Shown here: piece by piece, positions 33,660 through 42,842 of the stretch | Numbering within the stretch: position 1 is the stretch's first letter | How the letters are laid out: the number at the start of each line of letters is the position of its first letter | Origin: Limnanthes douglasii subsp. nivea | Taxonomy: Eukaryota > Streptophyta > Magnoliopsida > Brassicales > Limnanthaceae | DNA length: 64,000 nt | Direction: 5' to 3' | Assembly: GCA_036936605.1 (NCBI GenBank) | Contig: JAUPFV010000005.1 | Location: 154,133,195 to 154,197,194 of the forward strand | Translations under genes and position numbers: made by a program | The notes under the pieces: model-generated | Seen by the model: only the letters and a program-made list of their open reading frames with translations | Databases searched by the model: none | What the model was told of the DNA's origin: nothing

Positions 33660-33887
33660 AATGCAATAAATAAAATATGTTATTATCAAAAATTTGTTAG
33701 ATAGTTTAGTGTAATTGGATTTATTAGTCAATCATTGTAGTGATAATATATTATCGAGCAAGTTGGAGAGTGCGGAGTATACGTTTGTTATATTATATTA
33801 TGACTAGTCAAATAGTGTTGTTATTTTCAGAATTTATTTTATTTTGAATTTTCTTATTTTAACAGGTTTTTTTACCATTTGAAAATA
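33660..33887. repeat. repeat S, left half (interrupted by a MULE)
   Basis: Similar to 53391-53595: shared blocks include TTAGTGTAATTG, TTTTGAATTTT, CAGGTTTTTTTA and CATTTGAAAATA. The right half continues at 35552, after the inserted MULE. Confidence 0.8.
33879..33887. repeat. 9-bp target-site duplication (left) of the non-autonomous MULE
   Basis: TTGAAAATA is present once in the empty paralogous site at 53587-53595 and twice here, at 33879-33887 and 35543-35551. Nine bases is the Mutator-type length. Confidence 0.92.
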
Positions 33888-34499
33888 GAGAAAAGTACCA
33901 CTAAATACGTTTTCAAGTATGTAATCCCAAATAAATACCCAAAAATGAGACTCTTACACTAGTAGTAAGAAGCCAATATTTTTACCAAATTAGCCCCAAT
34001 ACTAGAAAAAAGAGAAAGTAAGTTATTATTAATACTCATCTCCTTCTCTCTCTTTCGATTTATTCAATATCTTCACAAAGTATCTTTTGTGAAATTGTTG
34101 TGAAGGGTATCAGCAGTGAATGTTTGAAACTAATAATATAAGAAAGCAATAACAAACCCATAAGAGACCATTGAGCCAGAAATGAAATAAAAAGACTGCA
34201 AGGGAGGTTCTTGAGTAATACTACGAGTTAAAATCAGAAAGAAAGTCAGGTCTAAATTGAACTCAATTCTGTTAAAAGACCTTTTAACCATTAAAACCAA
34301 TGACAAGCTTCTCATGCTTTGAGAAACTCAGTCAATGAATTCTGGCCTAGCCGCATATATTAACACCACCGTCGTTTTCTTCATGAATGACGAGACCTTG
34401 AAAACACCATTCTCATTTCAAAATCTCTTTTATTGTTTCGAAAATCGAGACCGGGTTTTATTTTGCTTTTTTCCATCTATTTATACTATATAAAAAAAA

Positions 34500-34976
34500 C
34501 TCGTCTAGCGTCATATTACACTTACATCTCCCGTGATGTTGGAAAGTTCAACTCATCTAGCGTTGTAGTAAAGCTCGTCTAGCGTCATAGTCAAATGTTA
34601 GGCAAGTACAACTCATCTAGCGTCATAGTCAAATGTTAGGCAAGTACAACTCCTCTAGCGTCATAAGTACGACTCGTCTAGCGTCATAGTCAACGAACAT
34701 CTCGCGTGATGTTGGCAAGTGCAACTCATCTAGCGTCATAGTCAAGGAACATCTCACGTTATTTAGGCAAGTACAACTCGTCTAGCGTCATAAGTACAAC
34801 TCGTCTAGCGTCATAGCCAAATGTTAGGCAAGTACAACTCGTCTAGCGTCATAAGTACAACTCGTTTAGTGTCATAGTCAACGAACATCTCGCGTGATGC
34901 TGGCAAGTGCAACTAATCTAGCGTCATAGTCATCTAGCGTCATAGTCATCTAGCGTCATATTCATCTAGCGTCTTC
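34500..34976. repeat. minisatellite, 15 copies of a TCTAGCGTCATA core
   Basis: The core [CT]TCGTCTAGCGTCATAGTCAA or variants occurs 15 times between 34505 and 34970. Spacers alternate between short (about 20 bp), medium with ATGTTAGGCAAGTACAA, and long with CGAACATCTCGCGTGATG, giving a higher-order pattern. The last three copies are compressed to 16 bp. The array lies inside the non-autonomous MULE, between its left half and the captured protease exon. Confidence 0.9.
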
Positions 34977-35150
34977 AACCCAACGACATGTAAGAACAAA
35001 ACTCCATTATATAACCTGGATTCAGCTCTACTTTCACAAAACTTAAAAAAAATCTGTTTTCAGCTAGACAAAATCTAAGTGAGACTATCGTTGAGTCATC
35101 AATTTTAATTTTGATTCTTGAAGATTATTTTATTTGTGGCTATATCAAAT

Positions 35151-35315
35151 TCATGTTTGTCTCGTTCTGAATTTTTTGTTTACGCTCTCGGACCGCAAGG
35201 TAGTGGGTTCGATGTTGTGGATTTTACCGTAGGAGATGATTGACATGTCAATCACCGATGATACGGCGATTGTGGTGAGGAGAAGGAAGGCGAGTGTGGA
35301 TCTGTGTAAATCCAT
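35151..35315 (-). pseudogene. captured first exon of an RD21-like papain-family protease
   Basis: A 54-codon frame from ATG 35313-35315 to TGA. It starts with a signal peptide (MDLHRSTLAFLLLTTIAVSS) and continues VIDMSIISYGKIHNIEPTT and LRSESV. The D-M-S-I-I-S-Y block right after the signal peptide is characteristic of the plant RD21-type cysteine protease propeptide. After LRSESV similarity ends and a stop follows, so only the secretory leader and propeptide start were captured. It lies on the minus strand of the MULE. Transcription of such leaders can give chimeric proteins, which is only a possibility here. Confidence 0.65.
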
Positions 35316-35551
35316 GGCTGGAGATCGGAAAGTCTCTGCAGTTGTTGGTACTTTAAGTATGGTATATAGAGAAATTGAGTGTAGACTGACCCAAATGTTG
35401 AGGGTATTTTAGGAAAGAAAATATTAGTTGGGTATTAAAAAGGAATTAGTTTGCTAAGATAGGTATTTAGTAGGCATAAAAGAAAGTTCGGGTACTATAT
35501 GATAATAAGTTCGGTGAGAAGGTACTTAGTGTGCCATTTCCCTTGAAAATA

Positions 35552-36230
35552 ACCCGGTTTTAGACATGCATGCAAACGATTGACAGTTTTGTTGATAGTT
35601 TTCATGTTAGTTTGATAGTTTTGGTCGAAATATATGTTTTTTGGTTCAGAAAGAAGAAACATGAAAAAGCATTGTAAAAGTTCGAAAGAAAACTCTGATT
35701 TTATCAGATTGAGATTTTTGGAGAACCGCCGAAAATATTTCAATCTGAAATTGTCACTAACAAGACTTTAGAATTATCTAAGAAACAAACATTACTCCCT
35801 AAAAAATCTATGTTGAAATGTTTTATTAAAAATTAAGTTCTAAAAAATAATATTAAAATCAAATATTTTACAACATATTATGTTTATTAATTAACTAATT
35901 TAGATTTTTTAACCATCTATAATTCTTTTTATAATTTCACTTATTTAAGATCACTTTGAAACAAATACTTTTATTTCTCAAATTTAAATAAACATTTATA
36001 CATATATGGTAAACCAAAAAGTATAAATATCCACCGGACATAACGTGGTTGGATAACCTACTTTAAAAAAATTGATCTTTTATGCCATATGCAAAATACA
36101 AGGTTCGAACATACATCTATTTTATATATTTTTTAATGTATAACACTAGTGGCTCTCTTTAGGCTTATTGCACCTCATAAACCAATTTTATTGCAATTTA
36201 TAAGTCAATTGGTAACATATTTTATGTGGC
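35552..36230. other. repeat S right half, then AT-rich sequence
   Basis: 35552-35680 matches 53596-53720: CGGTTTTAGACATGCATGCA, TAGTTTTGGTCGAAAT, CAGAAAGAAGAAACA. After 35700 no similarity or gene is recognised. Confidence 0.7.
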
Positions 36231-36235
36231 TTGTC
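36231..36235. repeat. target-site duplication (left), gypsy element 2
   Basis: TTGTC directly before the left LTR, repeated at 46314-46318 directly after the right LTR. Confidence 0.85.
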
Positions 36236-36590
36236 TGATGAGGTCGGATTTCTTTAACACTGATGATTGTATATATCTGGAGGGAAGTTCGGACATATCC
36301 AGTACCATGCCCTAGTGAACAGTATAATCAAGTGGAATGTGACTCAGCTAGTTGCTAGTCATTTCATCTCTTGGGCTTATGGATGTTTAAACTTAACCCA
36401 AGCCCATGATCCGATCTGGAAGGCCCACCGTTCATTAAAAGAGTATAAATATCCCAACTACTTTCATTAATGATGGTAATAAAAATTTATTGCTAGTACA
36501 CACCTCTTCTATCTCTCTATTTTCACTCAACATATTAAATTCCTGAAACTCTTTCCCAAAATACCCTATGATCAGAAATAAACAACACCA
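36236..36590 (+). repeat. 5' LTR of gypsy element 2
   Basis: Begins TGATGAGGTCGG and ends AACAACACCA. TATA-like GAGTATAAATATCCC at about 36440 is a likely promoter and is conserved in the LTRs of element 3 (GGTATAAATACCC). Confidence 0.93.
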
Positions 36591-36592
36591 AA

Positions 36593-36610
36593 TTGGCGAC
36601 CACAATGGGA
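36593..36610 (+). promoter_or_regulatory. primer-binding site, gypsy element 2
   Basis: TTGGCGACCACAATGGGA follows the LTR by 2 bases. Element 3 has TTGGTGACCACAGTGGGA at the same place. TGG fits pairing with a tRNA CCA end. The exact tRNA was not identified. Confidence 0.75.
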
Positions 36611-36663
36611 GGCGACGGGACCTGAATTACAAATTCAAAACCAGTAATAAAAAACCAGTTCGA

Positions 36664-38260
36664 ATGAATCCAAATGCATAAAATACTCCACCTCCATAGG
36701 TGGAAGGAGAAAAAGAAAATAATGAGAAGATTATTAAGGAGCGCGATCAATTGAGGGCTGAGATTGAGGCGTTGAGAGCGCTGAAACAAGCAGAAAAATG
36801 AGTTAAAGAAAAATTTGGTGCATCAGTGCTCCATCTTACTGATACTCTTGGTGAAAAAAAGAAGTCCCTGAAGATTCATCTTAGCTCCAAGAAAACATAT
36901 CGATCCAACTGAATCGAGAGCTCCACATCGGAATCTTCTAGCAATGATAAAGGACGATTGAAGAAGAAAATAAGGTTGTCCAAGAAGAATTCAAGAAAGA
37001 GGGACGGACATGGCCGACTAAAAACGTATCAAGGGAAGATGAAGGGATCAACTGATTAGCATATTGACCATTTTCTAATTGATCCCTCTGCTTTCCTGTC
37101 CGAACCAAGTATTTTTGCCACTCCGAATGAGGATAATATGTTTAGACAAAGTCAAAATTGGAGATATTTACCTTTGTCCTAAACAATACTCTCCGGAAAT
37201 CTTCATAAAAGATTTGATAGTTCCAAGATGGAGATGTACGATGTGAGTAACGATCCAGACAATTATCTTGAGCAATTTAAGAACTTCATGATAAATTTTG
37301 ACGATGATGTCAGGCTTCTTTGTAGGGCTTTCTCTCAAACCTTTAAGGGAAGTGCCCTCAAGTGGTATAATAGTCTCCCTCAGGGATTTATAATTTTTTA
37401 TATATCTTTTGGGTTGCTTTCCGAAGATAATATGTTGGAAGCAATGAGCTAAAAGGAAATGGTGATACCATAATCCATTATGCTCAGGAATCGAACGATT
37501 CATTAAAAGAATACGTTAAAATGTTTGTAAATACAAAGAATGGGGTGACTGATTGCTTTGAACGAGTGGCAACTGCCTATCTTAAGCAGGGATTGAATCT
37601 GAGGAACTTGGTTGATTATGTGACCCGAAAAAAATCTATTACCTTTAGAGGGTTGTTAAATCAAGTTGGAAAACAAATTAATGTTGAAGATACTAAAAAA
37701 TCAAAAGTAGTTCGCCAGATCAGATCCACAACTACAACATCAACACCTCAAACAACTAACCAATCTGGTTACAGATCAAAGGAAACTGGACAGGGATCTC
37801 ACCGGCCCAAGCAGAGTCAGCCCAACCAGAACCAGAACCAGCAGGTTAGAAATAAAAGGGGATCTTGGGTTCAACCTGAGTGGTTTGTTGAGTTGGGAGA
37901 AAGTGTGGCTACGATATATGACAAAACTAAAAATGGAGTACACTTTAAAAAACCAGCCGCGTTACAGTCTCCCAGAGAAAACCGAAGTACCCGTTTCTAT
38001 TAACACCATAATGGCATTGGGCATGATACCCATGATTGCATACCTTTGAAACAAGAGGTGATGAATCTCATTGAAAGGGGTAAATTGGGGGCCTATGTTA
38101 AAAAACAAGGGGGGAGCAGGCCGGATAATACACCATCTAGTGGCAATACTCCCCGACCTACTCATTGAATTCAATCTGGAGCGTGTAGCCATGAGGACAT
38201 TATGGTGATTATTGAAAGATTTGATATGAATTCTAAGTAACTTGATCCAGATCCAAGTCG
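36664..38260 (+). pseudogene. gypsy gag, degenerate (element 2)
   Basis: Pieces show a polar N-terminus with Ser/Lys-rich part (36.75-37.05 kb), a retrotransposon-gag region (DNYLEQFKNFMINFDDDVRL, then FSQTFKGSALKWYNSLP at 37250-37390), a nucleocapsid linker (37521-37980) and a knuckle near 38000 (HHNGIGHDTHDC, then LIERGKLGAYVK). The knuckle's first Cys is Tyr and the next codon is TAA. Element 3 has a TAA at the same codon. Gag forms the virus-like particle; this one is broken. Confidence 0.88.
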
Positions 38261-38439
38261 GAATTGGGTAGTGGTGATAATTTACATGACTGCTACTATT
38301 TTCGGTCTGGTTAAATATTTTGAGTCTTTAACCATATTTAGAGGAGACATTGTGACTGCATCTCCAAGTTCTTCAAGAAATAGGCATGTCTACAGCTTGA
38401 CCACCTAATTCGATGGAAGGATGTCCATACATCTATACC

Positions 38440-38900
38440 AAACTGCAACTCCTTTCATAGTTTTCGATGAGGATGACTTCAGACACATTGCAGGACCTCA
38501 TGAAGACGCCATGGTGATAGGGTCATTAATATGAGGAAATGTATACGTCGAATCCTGATTGACACAGGTAGTTCGGCAAACATATTGTTTTTAAGTTCCT
38601 ATAAACAAATAAGAAACCCCTATGTTATTCAACGTTCGAACATAACTATTGTGGGATTCATAAGGAGTTCGACAGATGTGATTAGAGAATTCGAGGAAGA
38701 AGTATTGTTGGGCAAAGGGCCTTTCAAGAAAATGGTGAGGGTATTGTTTGTTTTGGTGGACTTCCCAACATCTTATAATGCGATATTTAAGAGATCTCGG
38801 CTCTCGAGGATGCATGCTGTGGCCTCTACTCTTCATCAGTGCTTAAAATATTTTGTGGAGGGACAAGTGGGCGTTGTCTGAAGTAGTCAGAAGGTAGCTA
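38440..38900 (+). pseudogene. gypsy aspartic protease (element 2)
   Basis: The frame 38531-38881 keeps the catalytic block RRILIDTGSSANILFLSSY and the C-terminal LVDFPTSYNAIFKRS. Upstream, VFDEDDFRHIAGPHEDAMVI is readable in another phase with a stop between. Of the three gypsy proteases here it is the best preserved at the active site. Confidence 0.85.
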
Positions 38901-39039
38901 GAGAATGCTATGCAACAACCCTTTCTTCGAAGTCTTTGGAGGCAGTCAATGTTAACAAAGACTAGCAGCTATTGGAGCCTTCCACCAATGAGAATAAAAT
39001 TGATGATCCAAGGGAGCTTCTAGTGTCATAATACCTATA

Positions 39040-40720
39040 GAGGAAGTTGAAATTCATTTCCTAGTTAAGGGAAAAAGTGTTAAAATTGGTACCAAGTTGG
39101 CACCAAGATTGAAACAAAGGCTAATGTCTTTTTATTGGGTAATCTACATGTATGCATGGTGCAATTATGATGTCACCGGAGTGCCTACTGATGTAATTTG
39201 TCATAAGTTGTCGGTACGAGATGACGTTGGGCCACTTGTACAAAGAAGAAGGTGCTTCTCTATGGAAAAAATATATGTAATTGTTGAAGAAGTTGATCGT
39301 TTGACCAAAATGGGCCACTTCAAAGAATCTTAGTACCCATTGTGGACTGCCAAAGATCCTTATCATGTTAACTTCACTGATCTTAATAGGGCATATCCCA
39401 AAGATCCTTATCATGTTCCTCGGATAGAGCAGTTAGTGGATTCTACCTCTGGGAACAAGCTATTGTCTTTCATGGATGCATTTTCAGGGTACAACCAAAT
39501 ACAAGTAGATCTGAAAGATAAACTTCACACCATTTTTATTACGGATAGAGGTCTTCATTGTTATAAAGTAATTCCATTCAGATTAAAAATGTTGGGGCCA
39601 CATATTAAAGGTTAGTGAATAAAGCTTTTGCTAGTCAGATTGGCAGAAATATGGAAGTTTACATCGATGACATGATGGTGAAGAGGCTTGAAGAAGATGT
39701 GCATACATACGATCATCAAGAAACGTTTTCTAACTTAGAGGCTGTCAATTTAAAATTAAACTCTGAGAAATGTGTTTTTGGGGTTCGGTCTGGAAAGTTC
39801 TTCGGTTATGTTATAAGTGAAAAAGAGATTCAACCTGATCCGAATCAACTCAATGCTCTATTAGCTATGGACCCTCCTCAAAGCACTAAAAAAGTTTAAA
39901 GATTAATCGAACGCTTGGCTGCGTTGAATAGGTTTATTTCAAGATCATCAGACAAGTGTGCTCTATTTTTACAGGTTTTAAGGAATGCCAAAGACTTTAA
40001 TTGGTCTGAACAGTGTGATCAAGCATTTCTTGAAATCAAGAAGCATTTGTCTTCACCCAAGATACTCTTTAAACTTTTTCAGGGGGAGAAACGTTTTATA
40101 ACTTAGTTGTGTCTGAGTATGCAGTAAGTGTTGTACTAGTAAGAGAGGTGGATAATTACCCCCGTTTAGTTTATTACATCAGCAAAAATCTGTTGGATGC
40201 TGAAAGAAGATATTTGAAGTTAGAAAAATTGGCCTTGGCATTGGTAATATGAGCTAGAAAAATGAGACCAAACTTCTAAGCTCATTCGATTGTCGTCCGA
40301 ACATCTTTTCCTTTGAAGAATGTTCTCCAAAAGGCTGACATATGAAGCAGGATGACTAAGTGGTAAGTTGAGCTGTGTGATTATGATATTGACTTCACCC
40401 CCGAATGACAGTCAAGGCCCAATCAGTGGTTGTTTTCCTAGTAGAGTTTAATGCTGATAGACCCAGGAAAATGTAAGAGAACGAGTCTAAAAAGAATGGG
40501 TAATCTGAACTGATGGCGAATCTAGTACCATGAGATGTGGGGCCAGAATTTGTTTAACTTCTCCTTATGGTGATACTATGTATCAAGCTATATGTTTTGG
40601 GTTTAGGGCCTCCAACAATGATTTTAAATATGAATCAGTTATAGCTCATCTCAGACTAGCCCTTATATGTGGGGCAAAAAAAGTATGATTGATAAGCGAC
40701 TCTCAACTACTTATTCATCA
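39040..40720 (+). pseudogene. gypsy reverse transcriptase and RNase H (element 2)
   Basis: 39340-39615 carries LLSFMDAFSGYNQI; 39615-39899 carries GRNMEVYIDDMMVK with intact YIDD; 39915-40106 carries NRFISRSSDKCALFLQVL. RNase H follows in broken frames at 40080-40720 (LVYYISKNLLDAERRY, then ISDSQLLIHHAQGQ). At least four frameshifts or stops separate the parts. Confidence 0.88.
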
Positions 40721-40753
40721 TGCTCAGGGGCAGTCTGAGGCAAAGAAGGAAAA

Positions 40754-42215
40754 TTGATAAAATATTTGCTCATATTGACAGAAGTTGTTGTATATTTTAA
40801 GAATATCCGATATGAACATATCCCTAGATCAGAGAATACTATGACTGACTCTTTAGCAACCATAGCCTATTTTGAATCTCACCCATGGATTTTGATGTTG
40901 GAATGTCCATCGATAGATTCAACCCAAGAAAATGGAAAAGAGAATGAAGAGAGTATGAGTATATTTGTCATTCAACCCAAAGACTGGAGGTATGATATTT
41001 TTCAGATTATTTCCGATGGAATTTTACCTCCAGATAAAACCATGGCTAAGAAAATTAAATATAAAGCTCGTGGTTTTCTGGTGTTAAAATAATTTATTTA
41101 TAAAAAGTCCTTTAACAGACCCCTCTTGCGTTGCTTAGGATTTGAAGAATCCTAAAATGTTTTATCTGAACTGCACGATGGAGAAGGCTATGCACATTGT
41201 GGTTATAGGGCCTTAACCAGAAGAGTCTTATTAGAAGGGTACTACTGGCCAACGATAATGGCAGATGCCAAAAATATGGTCAAAGATGTGATCCTTGCCA
41301 GAAATATGTAAAAGAAATCCATGTGCCAGCAGTTTCTATGGAGTCCATATCTAAACCAATACATTTTGATAGACAGGGGTTGGATTTGGTTGTGCATATT
41401 CCCATAGCATCCGGTGGATATCGAACGATAATAGTGGCAATTGACTATTTCTCTAAATGGATAGATACAACTCCTTTAGTTGGAACCACTTCTAAAGCAG
41501 TTATAAAGTTCGTTATATCCAACGTATGTTGCAGATTTGGAGTTCCCCAGAAGATCACTATAGATAATCGGCCACAATTTGATAATAAGACATGGAGATG
41601 TTCTTCACTTCTAGAGAGATTCAACACAATTTTTCGTTTCCATTCCACCCTCAAGCTAATGGACAAGTTGAAGTTTCTGATCAAACGATCTTGTCCGGGT
41701 TAAAAAAGAATTTGGAAGGAGCTGCAGGGAAGTGGCCAAGTTATTTACAAAAGGTATTGTGGGCTTACCGAACTACTTCCCAAATTGCTACACTAGAATC
41801 CCCTATTTCTCTCGTTTATGGCATGGATGCAATTACACCCATAGAAGCTACTTTACCATATTTCAGAATCAAGAACTATTCCGAACAGGCGAATGATATG
41901 GCAGTTAGGAATCAGATGGATTTGATTGAAGAAAGTAAAGTCAAAGCACATTTAAGAACAACACACTATCAGCGTTTAATGAGAAGCAGATTTGCATCCA
42001 AAGTTAAAGGAAGAGATTTTCAATTGGGACACAAAGTGTTAAGAAAGGTTATCTTGACACTAAAGAGAAACAGTTTGGAAAGCTAGCTCCGAACTGGGAA
42101 GGTCCTTATGTGGTATGTGAAAAAGTTAAGCGAGTGACATATAAACTTCAAGACAAAGAAAGCAGAGTATTGAAGCACCAATGGAACATTAAATATCTCC
42201 GGTTATATTTAGAAT
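40754..42215 (+). pseudogene. gypsy integrase with C-terminal domain (element 2)
   Basis: 40754-41092 is the RNase H/integrase linker. 41160-41330 has the zinc-binding part (LHDGEGYAHCGY, YYWPTIMADAKN). 41323-41703 has the core (RTIIVAIDYFSKWIDTTPL, RFGVPQKITIDNRPQFD; the usual D-N-G is DNR). After a frameshift, 41592-42086 has HPQANGQVEVSDQTI with the catalytic Glu and then WAYRTTSQIATLESPISLVY. A final piece (LAPNWEGPYVV) ends at TAA about 42215. Confidence 0.9.
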
Positions 42216-42229
42216 AAAACTCTCTTGTA

Positions 42230-42840
42230 AATATTTACATTTTTATACTTCAATGTAAATATTAGGAGGGCATACTCTTTCCTACCTTGGTGGCTCGATG
42301 AGGTTTTAACGAGGTGTCCGGGTTTTTCAATAATATCTTATGCTCTTTCCTAGCCTGGTTGCGCATGGAGGTTTTAACGAGGTGTCCGGGTTTTTCAATA
42401 ATATCTTATGCCTTCTTCAAACGTTTGGTGCAAAATTCTTGACCATAGTATGAGGCGATCAGATAAATTAAAAACTAATTATACACCCAGGCTCTCAAAT
42501 GAAGTATCTTTGAGTTGATTAGATTGGTTAAATACTTGATCACGTTTATTAAACACTTGGGATTGGAGTCATTCCATGCTTATTAAACACTTATTTAACA
42601 AATCAGAAATATTGAAAACTACTTTAAACATTAACTGTAAGAAGACAACGGAGTTCGTACAAATGAATGATGCAATATTAAAACTTGATCGGAACATATA
42701 TGATCCACAATTTAAAAAATTCCTTGACCATTCAAGGACTTTGGTTTATAAGACAAAAATTCAAAAGACACAACAAAATTCCTTGGTCGTTTAAGGACTT
42801 TTGTTTTAAAAACACAACATAACATTAGAACCTTAAGGCA
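42230..42840. other. spacer between pol and the antisense gene (element 2)
   Basis: Contains a direct duplication of about 75 bp: GAGGTTTTAACGAGGTGTCC with the following GGGTTTTTCAATAATATCTT occurs near 42300 and again near 42370. Also a twofold ACAAAATTCCTTGG / AAAATTCCTTGACC stretch near 42715-42790. No gene. Confidence 0.7.
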
Positions 42841-42842
42841 TG

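Larger units (their letters stand above)
33888..35542. mobile_element. non-autonomous MULE carrying a protease gene fragment
   Basis: A 1655-bp insert with 9-bp target duplications and imperfect terminal inverted repeats. The left end is GAGAAAAGTACCACTAAATA. The right end in reverse complement is GGGAAATGGCACACTAAGTA. They match at about 18 of the first 26 positions. The right end matches that of the large MULE (20350), which could supply transposase. Inside are a captured first exon of an RD21-like protease gene and a 15-copy minisatellite. No transposase. This is a Pack-MULE type structure. Confidence 0.85.

Noticed and set aside
34500..34976. CRISPR-like spacing of a 20-base core with variable spacers
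   Set aside because: Spacers are themselves repeated in a few classes, and the array lies inside a MULE with proven ends.
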